64,000 bases of DNA from Mimachlamys varia. Lineage: Eukaryota > Mollusca > Bivalvia > Pectinida > Pectinidae. A program made the translations under genes and the position numbers. Below are positions 48,601-61,100 of this stretch, piece by piece. The notes beneath the pieces were generated by a model. It was given only the letters and a program-made list of their open reading frames with translations, was not told where the DNA came from and ran no database searches. Each line of letters begins with the position of its first letter. Position 1 is the first letter of the stretch. Location: contig OX392527.1 of NCBI GenBank assembly GCA_947623455.1, forward strand, positions 34,774,201 through 34,838,200, written 5' to 3'.

Positions 48601-51600
48601 AAAAACATGTATCCGGTACGGCTTCGCCTCACCTAATACAATTTTTTTTAGACCCGATATTTTTCCGTATCAGGTCACTAACAAACTGTGTAACTAATAG
48701 TATATGTGGAAATTAAAGCACCTTATTGTATGTTGGAAACTTTGTACCTTATTGTTTGATGGAAACTTTCTATCTTTTTTTTATGTGGGAAAATGTGTAC
48801 CTTATTGTTTGTGAGAAACTCAGTACCTTATTGTATTTGTAAACTAAGTACCTTATTGTGTTTGTAAACTAAGTACATGTACCTTATTGTATTTGTAAAC
48901 TAAGTACCATATTGTGTTTGTAAACTAAGTACCTTATTGTGTTTGTAAACTAAGTACATGTACCTTATTGTTTTTGTAAACTAAGTACTTTATTGTGTTT
49001 GTAAACTAAGTACCTTATTGTGTTTGTAAACTAAGTACCTTATTGTGTTTGTAAACTACATGTAAGTACTTTATTGTGTTTGTAAACTAAGTACCTTATT
49101 GTGTTTGTAAACTTAGTACCTTATTGTGTTTGTAAACTTAGTACCTTATTTTGTGTGGGGAAAATGCCAGATTTTTTTGTTTACTTTCCCTATTTTGTTT
49201 TTCAGCAATAATTCAGTCTGCAGTCGGCGTGCCTCCTCTCAATGAGGACACCATCTTGTTCACTGAAGGTCCAAAAGCATTTGGCAGGGTAGGTTGTATC
49301 TATGGTAACAGCAAAAAATAAATACATGTTCAATGCTCAATGACATCTAGGAAAGCTGGCTATAAAATCTGTCATGGGGAACACAACTCTTATCTGTCAT
49401 GGATTATCATCTACCACTTTGTTTGTTTTTCAAAGAAATTCAATGTGTATGTTACTCCCAGAAGTTCCGTAGATCAGTTTCTAATAGAATACAGTAATCT
49501 AGCACAAGAAGTGATTAAATTTCAAACACACACTTGATGTCCCATCATCAGAAGTACATGTTGTATTAAAATATAATATTATTTTTTGGGAATTTTTAGC
49601 AAACCATCATCAGATGGTGGGATGTTTAAATCACCTTGCGTACGTGGTCCGTCCATCCTTAAACAATTCTTGTGATAGCTATTTCTTGAAAAATACTGGT
49701 TGGCTCCTTCTCAAATTTCATATGTATGTTTCCCTTGGTCCCTAGATGTGCATTATCAAATTTTTAAGCCGATCTGAAAAATAATCTGGCCAACAGCCGG
49801 CCATCTTGGATTTTGTATTACATGTAATAGTTCGTGATCGTTATTTCTTGAGAAGAACTGGATCCTTCTCAAATTGCATATGCATGTTCCCATTGGCCCT
49901 TGTTGTGTATTTTTAGGCTGATTTGATTTAACAATATGGCTGACAGGTGGCTATCTTGTTTAAGAAATACAAGATGGAATTTTCATTAGATATTTGGAAT
50001 TTGGATTTGATAAAAAAAACAAAACTCCTGACAAGAGACCTTCTTTGAACTATTTTTAAATTTCAAGAGATATTCATAGAACAAAGATTGAATACATAAA
50101 TGAAAGGAAAAAAAAGAAAGGAAAAGATCCAATTTTCTAAGAATGAATGAAAAATCATCAATGGTGGGCACCAAAATCCCTCTGGGATCTCTTGCTTTTT
50201 TTTTTTATAAAACTCACCTACCAATTTGTTAAATCCAAATGAAATATTTGTTTATTTTGTATAATTCTATGTAGGTATTTGAGGTGTTCGGACCAGTGAG
50301 TACTCCATGGTATTCTGTGAGATTCAACACCAAGGCTGATATTGAAACCAAAGGAATTAAAAGTGGGATGCAAGTTTTCTACGCTCCACAAAAGGATGAT
50401 TACACTAAATATGTGTTTGTTAGTTACCTGAAAAAGTAAGTAGTCAGCATTAAATTGTACAGTGTGTGTGTATGTTGTGTGGAGGGACTAGGGGAAGTGG
50501 CGAGGGTGTGGGGTGGGAGGGGGATAGCATTTGATGTTACAGAGAGTTTCTTTGAAAGGGGAAGAATGTTGTCCCAGTTTTTATCACAACCATAATTAGG
50601 GTCCGGCCTCAAAGTGATGAATGCCCTATAATGATCACTTCATCTGAAGCACATTGTTTCTGCTCCAGAACTTTGGTACCTGTCATAGTAGAAGGATGAA
50701 ACTTGGTATAATTGTTTTATAATATAATGATAATATACACTTTATTTATTTTACAACAATTATGATTTTTTACCACTATTAGAAGGTGTGCCGTGTATTT
50801 CAGTCAGTTTTGTTCTCTAAATGTTGAGGTTTCAAACCAATTTTTAATAGGACCCCTTCATTGTGAAACACATTAACTTTGTTTTTGTTCCATAACTTTT
50901 TTACCAGTCTTTCAGTGTCATAGTAGAGGGCTGAGACTTTGCATGATTGTTATTCACTGTTAGATGATGTGCAGTGCACTCTCACTAGGCAGGGCTTTTT
51001 CTGAGGGTGTTTCGGGGCCGTTAATGGGTCTGATTCCCAATTGAAATTATTTCATATTTAAGCCAAATTCCCAAAATTTGCAGTTTACTCCTGAAAAATC
51101 TTTCCCAATTCACCAATTTTCTTCCCAAAATCAGATCAAAAGGCCCCTTCCCAAAGTGGTGAGAAAAAACCCTGCTAGGGCATTGACCCTGACCCAAAGA
51201 GTAAAAGTAAACAATGGGGGTGGGGGCATATAGTGTTACCCATGTCTGTGCCGTCCCTTCCTGTCCCGTCCCATCCGTCCCATGGTAATGTAACTAGCGG
51301 GGGGCATTTATGTCTCACAGACATTTATAGTTAATCATGTTTTGTTTTTATTGTTTAGTCTGAAAGGATCTGATGCCTCATGGAAAGATGACAATGAGCC
51401 ACCAGAAAAGGTAATTACATGTACTCACTTGTTACACTATTTCAAAATTAATAAGTACTTGGTGTTTACCTCATCTTGGCTTTATCAACTACCTTACCAC
51501 AAAAGTAGTACTGGTGTGTGGAATTTTGAAAGCACTAATACACTGGTGTACAAACTTTCTGTTAGGTTACCAGTTGTGATGTGTATTTGATGGACTTATA

Positions 51601-54003
51601 ATGGAACTTATATTGAAGAGGAATTATGTTCACAGCAATTTTTTCTTGGGCCATTTACGTTTATGCGGAACAACAGGTTTGTCCACTTTTAAATGTAACA
51701 TTTTCAGGTAAAAATCCTGGCAGACCTGGAAATGTTTATGCAGGCCTTGCAAGGCTTTCCAGAGGCTCGCCTGAAAGACGCATCATATTACTGGGTCCGA
51801 CCTTATAACATAAACAAACAAGTTTGGTTTGACCAGTTCAACCGCTTTAGCGAAAACTGCCTTGTTACTTACTTATTATACTATGTTTACTGGATAACAG
51901 AATGGGCAAATTCTGACAGCCAAAATAGGTTCTGTAGGTATGATGATACATTTCATATTTTTTGTACCTCCAGTATAAGGAATATTCTGATGATGAGGAA
52001 GAAAGGGCATCAAAGTCCAAATCAAGAGCTAAAGATCGTTCCAAATTCAAAGATGAGACTGACACAAATGAAGGAGATCGGTTACCAGGTGCCAAGATCA
52101 GAAAGTCATCAGTGAGGGGGACAGGCAGACCACAGACACACTGGTAAGTGTACTCTTCTTCAGATAATCTATACCAGGATACAGATTTCAAATCTAATCA
52201 TTTATTTAAAGAAATTCACATCTTTTAAAAAATTAATTATTATGGAGGTGATGGAAGACAATTAATAAAAACTTGTTTTAAGATTTATCAATACACTCTA
52301 TAAGTAATTTTTTTTTAATATCTCAACCAGAGTCACAGCAAAGGTCAAGTACATGTTCATTACCATGCAAAGGTCAAACAACTAAACCAAGGTTAACACC
52401 TGATTGTAATTGGCATATAGATCATGGTGACCTTTAACAATATTGACATTTAATTGAATATCTGTGAAGTATTATAAAGTATTGTTTTGTTTGAATTTCA
52501 GGAAGGACACTGAACAGCATGGACAAAGTGATCATTCTCGAAATAGCTGGAATAATGGAGGTTTGTGTGTGATGCTGGAATTAATTCATTGGGGGGCTGG
52601 CTATCAATTGAAAAGACATGAGGGATATTTTACACATCCTTTTTGTACAGTTTGTTTTGCAGTAGTTTCCAGGGCTTATCGCAGTATCCTTGTTATAAAT
52701 ATTTTTAGTATGGGAAGAGCACATATAAGGTAACAGATACTAGCTATAGACAAGCTGTCTTTGTGGGACAGGTTTGCTGTTCTTGACCATTTTTAATACT
52801 TTTTGTTGCAGCAGTATAAAGCTAAAATAAGAAATGTTGCTTAGCCAATCAAGGTTCTAACACTTAGAAAATTACTTGAAATGGCAAATGTTTTCTTTTA
52901 TATAGATTTTGGTATTCTATTTGAAGTTAATATTTTCAAGTGCTGTATGATGCCATCTTGGATATCTTGTTTTTGACCTACTTAAAAAATCTTTATAGCC
53001 TTGTTTTATACATATAATAATAATTACACCAAGGATCTTTTGATCAATGTTTACATATTTGTGCAAAGTTTTGCTATTACCCTACCATAAATGGTAATTT
53101 TGGTTCATTTTTCCCCAAACTGTCTTAACTATACTTAATTTCCCCTTTTTCCAAGAAGATCTAATATAGGGTATAATGAAGAGTAATCCTAGATTATATC
53201 TATCTTTACCAGATGATTCTTACAGCAGTAGAAATGGAGGTCAGCACCTAGGTTACAGTAACCAGCCAGGGAGAGGAGGTGGTCCCCGATATACTGGTCA
53301 GACATACAGCCGAGGAGTAGCACGGCCTGAACGGTTCCACTACCCCAGACCTAGAAGTCAGGGGCCCTTTGGTGGACCACCAGCCAATTTCCAATCGGAG
53401 CCTTCTTACATGAACAGAGGTCCAAGCCGGTTTAACCGAGAAAATAACAGAATGATCTCCCCTGGTAGATTCTGCTCTCCAGATGGTCAAATGAGACACA
53501 ACTTGCCGGTGGGAAACACACCTTTTGGGTCAAATTTTACTAGCAGTGGTAATGAATGGAGCAACACGGAGGGCTACACACCGTACCAATCCCCCAGACA
53601 ACCCATTACTGATAACAGACTTGTAATGAACCAAGACGGTCAGATGCAGAGCTTCACATCCCCTCCACCGCCAAATAGTTACAACCAGGTCGTGGGTTTC
53701 GAAATGAATCAGCAACATTTTCCAGCCCCACCCATATCTACACAACACCTCCCTGCCTTTCAATCGCCTCCCCCTGCTCTGAACGCTAACATGAACCAAT
53801 TCAATGTCCCGCCTCCTTTTTTACCTTCCTCCAGTAATTCAAAGAACAATAACAGTTTTATACCCAATCAGTCAGTTCCTCCCCTTCCCCTACACACCCT
53901 TCAAATGGGAAGTCAACAAATGACTAGGCCCCCCTTCCCACAGCATCCTCCAGTGTTTGGGGGACAGCCACACTTCACCCAGGGTCCAAGTGGTAGGCAG
54001 TAG
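45601..54003 (+). CDS. NAF1: NAF1, H/ACA ribonucleoprotein assembly factor (nine coding exons)
   Basis: Exons are 45601-46469, 47420-47498, 47738-47831, 49206-49288, 50275-50435, 51359-51410, 51974-52143, 52502-52560 and 53213-54003; GT-AG, phases consistent, 2358 nt (785 aa, longer than the ~494-aa human protein). Residues 1-289 are acidic, with three 38-residue repeats (116-229) and a Ser run then D-E-E-E-E. The Naf1/Gar1-type beta-barrel spans about 317-430: V-P-V-G-T-V-S-S (335-342), L-F-T-E-G, F-G-R-V-F-E-V-F-G-P-V (373-383) and K-G-I-K. It is followed by the highly conserved G-S-D-A-S-W-K-D-D-N-E-P-P (432-444), E-Y-S-D-D-E-E-E and a basic segment. The C-terminus (523-785) is rich in P, Q, N, G and S. 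NAF1 binds dyskerin/Cbf5 during H/ACA snoRNP and telomerase RNP assembly in the nucleus and is later replaced by GAR1. The ATG is the first in-frame one after a 5'-UTR acceptor at 45538. Confidence 0.95.
45946..46287 (+). repeat. three diverged 114-bp coding repeats in NAF1 exon 1
   Basis: Units 45946-46059, 46060-46173 and 46174-46287 each encode 38 residues. They start V/M-D-T, continue with I-x-M-S-A-like and E-S sequence, then L-x-x-S/T-E/G-x-E/D, and end L-S/V-N. No length change separates the units, so the period has been kept in frame. Confidence 0.75.
46569..46818 (+). mobile_element. tRNA-derived SINE with 13-bp target-site duplication
   Basis: ACAGTCTTCATTT occurs at 46556-46568 and 46819-46831. 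Between them lies a tRNA-like head with A box TGGTGCAGTGG (46581-46591) and B box GGTTCGATTCC (46624-46634). A central domain ('gtgggttttctccgagtact', 'ccggtttcctcccac') follows, and an 'aaataaataaag' tail. The central part resembles the widely conserved Nin-DC-type SINE domain of invertebrates (from memory, not verified). The insert is in NAF1 intron 1. Confidence 0.88.
48457..48636 (+). other. 59-codon ORF in NAF1 intron 3, origin unknown
   Basis: ATG at 48457 reads 59 codons to TAA at 48634-48636, starting M-A-A-D-K-H-V-G-H-I-T-E-D-E-L and lysine-rich. It has more codon-like composition than the surrounding intron. A 16-base segment GGAAAAATATCGAGTC (about 48589-48604) recurs inverted, with one change, just after the ORF (about 48650-48665). 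It may be the first exon of an inserted repeat-borne gene. I do not recognise the family. Confidence 0.3.
48719..49163 (+). repeat. 25-bp minisatellite in NAF1 intron 3
   Basis: About 16 copies of 'accttattgtgtttgtaaac' plus 'taagt', with occasional 6-bp 'acatgt' insertions that recur at several places. The array ends about 43 bp before the exon-4 acceptor at 49205. Confidence 0.9.
49610..50193 (-). mobile_element. reverse copy of the 'caagagatcccag' repeat element
   Basis: Read on the minus strand it starts 'caagagatcccagagggatt' (about 50193) and ends near 'ttaaggatggacggaccacg' (about 49640). It parallels the copy at 18434-18930, including 'atcttggat', 'tctcaaattt/gcatatg' and 'cttgttttaag' segments. 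It lies in NAF1 intron 4. Confidence 0.55.
50590..51330. repeat. decayed interspersed repeat in NAF1 intron 5
   Basis: It contains 'attagggtccggcctcaaag', which resembles the edge at 8181-8210, a reversed SINE tail ('cactttatttattttacaac', about 50731-50750), and a 'gcggggggcatttatgtctcacagac' segment at the right. Boundaries are uncertain and no gene is seen. Confidence 0.4.
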
Positions 54004-54064
54004 AGATTAAACGTCTTACTTGATAAGATCTTGAATCTTGATGATTCTGCTGGTACAAAGTATA

Positions 54065-54070
54065 AATAAA
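54065..54070 (+). terminator. NAF1 poly(A) signal
   Basis: AATAAA lies 62 bp after the NAF1 stop codon. Confidence 0.6.
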
Positions 54071-55062
54071 GTTTGTATTTTAATTCGACATTTCCATAAA
54101 TCTTATGATCATTGTACTTTATTTTACTACACAGAACTAGCTTTGGCTACAGTTTGACCAGTTACCAACTTTTAAGGCGGAATCTGGGATAAGATTTGTA
54201 CATTGTTAATGTCCGATATTTGTTGTATATGTCTGGTACATTTAAAGTCTGGCAGATCTGATTATTTGTTTACGTTCTGTTATATTCATATACAAAATGT
54301 AAGTATTATTAATATTTGTTAAGTACCAATTAAAACCGATTAAAGTCCTATCAGACAATTTTGGTTATTTTTCATTAATCTGGATTTAGTACATGTACCT
54401 TATAGGACCAATGCTTGGCTGTATAATCTTGAAATAAGGCAACACAACAATGAAATTGGACCAAAACCATAAACAAGTGTTGAATTCAAACTATGTACAG
54501 TATAATCCGTCAAAATCAGCCCTCTCTAATCTAAAACCTTGTCTATTCCGACTTTACTATTTGGTCCTGGCATTTCCCCCTTAACTTATATGTTACCTTG
54601 GCAAACAAGACATGTGAAACCGGCCAAACATTCTGGTCCCAGTGATTTCTGCTTTAGACATTCTGATACAATTTCGTCTTTCACTTTGGCATGGAAAAGG
54701 CATATATTGTTCCCCCGACCCACCCAACTAAGAATTGAAAGATTTCAACATATTACACTTGTGACCTTGAAAGTGGGTGAAAGTCATTCATCTCAAAAAA
54801 GCTTGTAGCCATTAATCACATCATACTACTGGCCCATTATCAGTAATCGAGAGCCTTTTGACTATTAGCTCACCTGCCTGACAGCCCAGGATACTGATAT
54901 TTGGCTTTTAGCATGCTGGAATGAAGGGCTACCAAGTTTGTTCAAATGAATGACCTTGATCCATTTGCAATGTCACAAAAATCAAATGCCTTAATTGTAT
55001 CAACCTGAGATCTAGATTTTAGTATTTTTTTCATATATTTAGTGTAACAGAAGCAGTTTTTA
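54071..55062. other. region downstream of NAF1 with decayed repeats
   Basis: No gene seen. From about 54720 there are fragments of the TGACCTTGA family ('cttgtgaccttgaaagtggg', 'gaatgaccttgatcc') and an 'attagctcacctg' edge (about 54866) like that at 55062, so an older element lies beside the satellite. Confidence 0.5.
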
Positions 55063-55189
55063 TTAGCTCACCTGGCCCGAAGGGCCAAGTGAGCTTATGT
55101 GATGGTGCAGCGTCCGTCGTCCGTCCGTCCGTCCGTCCGTCCGTCCGTCGTCCGTCGTCCGTCCGTCCTGCGTCCGTCAACTTTTTCCT
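55063..55189 (-). mobile_element. terminal hairpin and (CGTC)n tract at the left edge of the satellite
   Basis: TTAGCTCACCT-GGCCC-GAA-GGGCC-AAGTGAGCTT (55063-55096) is, on the minus strand, the same 3' terminal hairpin as at 31920-31952, ending CTAA. It is followed by a (GTCC/CGTC) simple repeat (about 55106-55168), the counterpart of the GACGGA tract in the other elements. This marks the satellite as the core of a reverse-oriented element of the same design. Confidence 0.75.
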
Positions 55190-58100
55190 TTAAACGACTT
55201 CTTCTAAAATACTGAAAGGCCCAGTGACATGAAATTTGGCTGGTAGATTTCTTGGAAGGAGCTGAACAAAGTTTGCGAAAAAAAATCACTTTGACCTAAT
55301 TTCAAGGTCACAGGGGTCAAAAATGTCGAAACCTTCAAACAACTTCTTCTAAAATACCGTCAGGCATAGAGACTTCATATTTGACCAGTAGCTTCCTTAG
55401 ATGAAGCCAAATAAAGTTTGCGAAAAGAAATGACCTTGACCAATATTCAAGTTCACCGTGAGGTTAAATCTATTTTAACCTTTAAACGACTTCCTCTGAA
55501 ATACCAAAAGCCCTAGAAACATGATATTTGGCTGAAATGTCCCTTGGATGAAGCCCGACAAAGTTTGCGAAAAGAAATGACCTTGACTTATATTCAAGGT
55601 CACAGGGGTCAAATCTGTTAAAACCTTTAAACGACTTCTTCTGAAATACCAAAAGCCCTAGAAGCATGATATTTGGCTGAAAGGTTCCTTGGATGAAGCC
55701 GGACAAAATTTGCGAAAAGAAATGACCTTGACCTATATTCAAGGTCACAGGGGTCAAATCTGTTAAAACCTTTAAACGACTTCTTCTGAAATACCAAAAG
55801 CCCTAGAAGCATGATATTTGGCTGAAAGGTTCCTTGGATGAAGCCGGACAAAGTTTGCGAAAAGAAATGACCTTGACCTATATTCAAGGTCACAGGAGTC
55901 AAATCTGTTAAAACCTTTAAACGACTTCTTCTGAAATACCAAAAGCCCTAGAAGCATGATATTTGGCTGAAAGGTTCCTTGGATGAAGCTCGAAAAAGTT
56001 TGCGAAAAGAAATGACCTTGACTTATATTCAAGGTCACAGGGGTCAAATGTGTTAAAACCTTTAAACGACTTCTTCTGAAATACCAAAAGCCCTAGAAGC
56101 ATGATATATGGCTGAAAGGTTCCTTGGATGAAGCCGGACAAAGTGTGCGAAAAGAAATGACCTTGACCTATATTCAATGTCACAGGGGTCAAATCTGTTA
56201 AAACCTTTAAACGACTTCTTCTGAAATACCAAAAGCCCTAGAAGCATGATATTTGGCTGAAAGGTTCCTTGGATGAAGCCGGACAAAGTTTGCGAAAAAA
56301 GAAATGACCTTGACCTATATTCAAGGTCACAGGAGTCAAATCTGTTAAAACCTTTAAACGACTTCTTCTGAAATACTAAAAGCCCTAGAAGCATGATATT
56401 TGGCTGAAAGGTTCCTTGGATGAAGCCGGACAAAGTTTGCGAAAAGAAATGACCTTGACCTATATTCAAGGTCACAGGGGTCAAATCTGTGAAAACCTTT
56501 AAACGACTTCTTCTGAAACACCAAAAGCCCTAGAAGCATGATATTTGGCTGAAAGGTTCCTTGGATGAAGCCGGACAAAGTTTGCGAAAAGAAATGACCT
56601 TGACCTATATTCAATGTCACAGGGGTCAAATCTGTTAAAACCTTTAAACGACTTCTTCTGAAATACCAAAAGCCCTAGAAGCATGATATTTGGCTGAAAG
56701 GTTCCTTGGATGAAGCCGGACAAAGTTTGCGAAAAGAAATGACCTTGACCTATATTCAAGGTCACAGGAGTCAAATCTGTTAAAACCTTTAAACGACTTC
56801 TTCTGAAATACCAAAAGCCCTAGAAGCATGATATTTGGCTGAAAGGTTCCTTGGATGAAGCCGGACAAAGTTTGCGAAAAGAAATGACCTTGACCTATAT
56901 TCAAGGTCACAGGGGTCAAATCTGTTAAAACCTTTAAACGACTTCTTCTGAAATACCAAAAGCCCTAGAAGCATGATATATGGCTGAAATGTTCCTTGGA
57001 TGAAGCCGGACAAAGTTTGCGAAAAGAAATGACCTTGACCTATATTCAAGGTCACAGGGGTCAAATCTGTTAAAACCTTTAAACGACTTCTTCTGAAATA
57101 CCAAAAGCCCTAGAAGCATGATATTTGGCTGAAAGGTTCCTTGGATGAAGCTCGAAAAAGTTTGCGAAAAGAAATGACCTTGACTTATATTCAAGGTCAC
57201 AGGGGTCAAATGTGTTAAAACCTTTAAACGACTTCTTCTGAAATACCAAAAGCCCTAGAAGCATGATATATGGCTGAAAGGTTCCTTGGATGAAGCCGGA
57301 CAAAGTGTGCGAAAAGAAATGACCTTGACCTATATTCAATGTCACAGGGGTCAAATCTGTTAAAACCTTTAAACGACTTCTTCTGAAATACTAAAAGCCC
57401 TAGAAGCATGATATTTGGCTGAAAGGTTCCTTGGATGAAGCCGGACAAAGTTTGCGAAAAGAAATGACCTTGACCTATATTCAAGGTCACAGGGGTCAAA
57501 TCTGTGAAAACCTTTAAACGACTTCTTCTGAAATACCAAAAGCCCTAGAAGCATGATATTTGGCTGAAAGGTTCCTTGGATGAAGCCGGACAAAGTTTGC
57601 GAAAAGAAATGACCTTGACCTATATTCAATGTCACAGGGGTCAAATCTGTTAAAACCTTTAAACGACTTCTTCTGAAATACCAAAAGCCCTAGAAGCATG
57701 ATATTTGGCTGAAAGGTTCCTTGGATGAAGCCGGACAAAGTTTGCGAAAAGAAATGACCTTGACCTATATTCAAGGTCACAGGAGTCAAATCTGTTAAAA
57801 CCTTTAAACGACTTCTTCTGAAATACCAAAAGCCCTAGAAGCATGATATTTGGCTGAAAGGTTCCTTGGATGAAGCCGGACAAAGTTTGCGAAAAGAAAT
57901 GACCTTGACCTATATTCAAGGTCACAGGGGTCAAATCTGTGAAAACCTTTAAACGACTTCTTCTGAAATACCAAAAGCCCTAGAAGCATGATATTTGGCT
58001 GAAAGGTTCCTTGGATGAAGTCGGACAAAGTTTGCGAAAAGAAATGACCTTGACTTATATTCAAGGTCACAGGGGTCAAATCTGTTAAAACCTTTAAACG

Positions 58101-61100
58101 ACTTCTTCTGAAATACCAAAAGCCCTAGAAGCATGATATATGGCTGAAAGGTTCCTTGGATGAAGCCCGACAAAGTTTGCGAAAAGAAATGACCTTGACC
58201 TATATTCAAGGTCACAGGGGTCAAATCTGTTAAAACCTTTAAACGACTTCTTCTGAAATATCAAAAGCCCTAGAAGCATGATATTTGGCTGAAAGGTTCC
58301 TTGAATGAAGCCTGACAAAGTTTGCGAAAAGAAATGACCTTGACTTATATTCAAGGTCACAGGGGTCAAATCTGTTAAAACCTTTAAACGACTTCTTCTG
58401 AAATACCAAAAGCCCTAGAAGCATGATATTTGGCTGAAAGGTTCCTTGGATGAAGCCGGACAAAGTTTGCGAAAAGAAATGACCTTGACTTATATTCAAG
58501 GTCACAGGGGTCAAATCTGTTAAAACCTTTAAACGACTTCTTCTGAAATACCAAAAGCCCTAGAAGCATGATATATGGCTGAAATGTTCCTTGGATGAAG
58601 CCGGACAAAGTTTGCGAAAAGAAATGACCTTGACCTATATTCAAGGTCACAGGGGTCAAATCTGTTAAAACCTTTAAACGACTTCTTCTGAAATACCAAA
58701 AGCCCTAGAAGCATGATATTTGGCTGAAAGGTTCCTTGGATGAAGCCGGACAAAGTTTGCGAAAAGAAATGACCTTGACTTATATTCAAGGTCACAGGGG
58801 TCAAATCTGTTAAAACCTTTAAACGACTTCTTCTGAAATACCAAAAGCCCTAGAAGCATGATATATGGCTGAAAGGTTCCTTGGATGAAGCCCGACAAAG
58901 TTTGCGAAAAGAAATGACCTTGACCTATATTCAAGGTCACAGGGGTCAAATCTGTTAAAACCTTTAAACGACTTCTTCTGAAATACCAAAAGCCCTAGAA
59001 GCATGATATTTGGCTGAAAGGTTCCTTGAATGAAGCCGGACAAAATTTGCGAAAAGAAATGACCTTGACCTATATTCAAGGTCACAGGGGTCAAATCTGT
59101 TAAAACCTTTAAACGACTTCTTCTGAAATACCAAAAGCCCTAGAAGCATGATATTTGGCTGAAAGGTTCCTTGGATGAAGCCGGACAAAGTTTGCGAAAA
59201 GAAATGACCTTGACCTATATTCAAGGTCACAGGAGTCAAATCTGTTAAAACCTTTAAACGACTTCTTCTGAAATACCAAAAGCCCTAGAAGCATGATATT
59301 TGGCTGAAAGGTTCCTTGGATAAAGCTCGAAAAAGTTTGCGAAAAGAAATGACCTTGACTTATATTCAAGGTCACAGGGGTCAAATGTGTTAAAACCTTT
59401 AAACGACTTCTTCTGAAATACCAAAAGCCCTAGAAGCATGATATATGGCTGAAAGGTTCCTTGGATGAAGCCGGACAAAGTTTGCGAAAAGAAATGACCT
59501 TGACCTATATTCAATGTCACAGGGGTCAAATCTGTTAAAACCTTTAAACGACTTCTTCTGAAATACCAAAAGCCCTAGAAGCATGATATTTGGCTGAAAG
59601 GTTCCTTGGATGAAGCCGGACAAAGTTTGCGAAAAGAAATGACCTTGACCTATATTCAAGGTCACAGGGGTCAAATCTGTTAAAACCTTTAAACGACTTC
59701 TTCTGAAATACCAAAAGCCCTAGAAGCATGATATTTGGCTGAAAGGTTCCTTGGATGAAGCCGGACAAAGTTTGCGAAAAGAAATGACCTTGACCTATAT
59801 TCAAGGTCACAGGAGTCAAATCTGTTAAAACCTTTAAACGACTTCTTCTGAAATACCAAAAGCCCTAGAAGCATGATATTTGGCTGAAAGGTTCCTTGGA
59901 TGAAGCTCGAAAAAGTTTGCGAAAAGAAATGACCTTGACTTATATTCAAGGTCACAGGGGTCAAATGTGTTAAAACCTTTAAACGACTTCTTCTGAAATA
60001 CCAAAAGCCCTAGAAGCATGATATATGGCTGAAAGGTTCCTTGGATGAAGCCGGACAAAGTTTGCGAAAAGAAATGACCTTGACCTATATTCAATGTCAC
60101 AGGGGTCAAATCTGTTAAAACCTTTAAACGACTTCTTCTGAAATACCAAAAGCCTGAGAAGCATGATATTTGGCTGAAAGGTTCCTTGGATGAAGCCGGA
60201 CAAAGTTTGCGAAAAGAAATGACCTTGACCTATATTCAAGGTCACAGGGGTCAAATCTGTTAAAACCTTTAAACGACTTCTTCTGAAATACCAAAAGCCC
60301 TAGAAGCATGATATTTGGCTGAAAGGTTCCTTGAATGATGCCGGACAAAGTTTGCGAAAAGAAATGACCTTGACTTATATTCAAGGTCACAGGGGTCAAA
60401 TCTGTTAAAACCTTTAAACGACTTCTTCTGAAATACCAAAAGCCCTAGAAGCATGATATTTGGCTGAAAGGTTCCTTGGATGAAGCCGGACAAAGTTTGC
60501 GAAAAGAAATGACCTTGACCTATATTCAAGGTCACAGGGGTCAAATCTGTTAAAACCTTTAAACGACTTCTTCTGAAATACCAAAAGCCCTAGAAGCATG
60601 ATATTTGGCTGAAAGGTTCCTTGGATGAAGCCCGACAAAGTTTGCGAAAAGAAATGACCTTGACTTATATTCAAGGTCACAGGGGTCAAATCTGTTAAAA
60701 CCTTTAAACGACTTCTTCTGAAATACCAAAAGCCCTAGTAGCATGATATTTGGCTGAAAGGTTCCTTGGATGAAGCCGGACAAAGTTTGCGAAAAGAAAT
60801 GACCTTGACCTATATTCAAGGTCACAGGGGTCAAATCTGTTAAAACCTTTAAACGACTTCTTCTGAAATACCAAAAGCCCTAGAAGCATGATATTTGGCT
60901 GAAAGGTTCCTTGGATGAAGCCGGACAAAGTTTGCGAAAAGAAATGACCTTGACCTATATTCAATGTCACAGGGGTCAAATCTGTTAAAACCTTTAAACG
61001 ACTTCTTCTGAAATACCAAAAGCCCTAGAAGCATGATATTTGGCTGAAAGGTTCCTTGGATGAAGCCGGACAAAGTTTGCGAAAAGAAATGACCTTGACC

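Noticed and set aside
51732..52115. 127-codon plus-strand frame overlapping NAF1 exon 7
   Set aside because: It is in a different frame from the conserved NAF1 reading and crosses the exon-7 acceptor.
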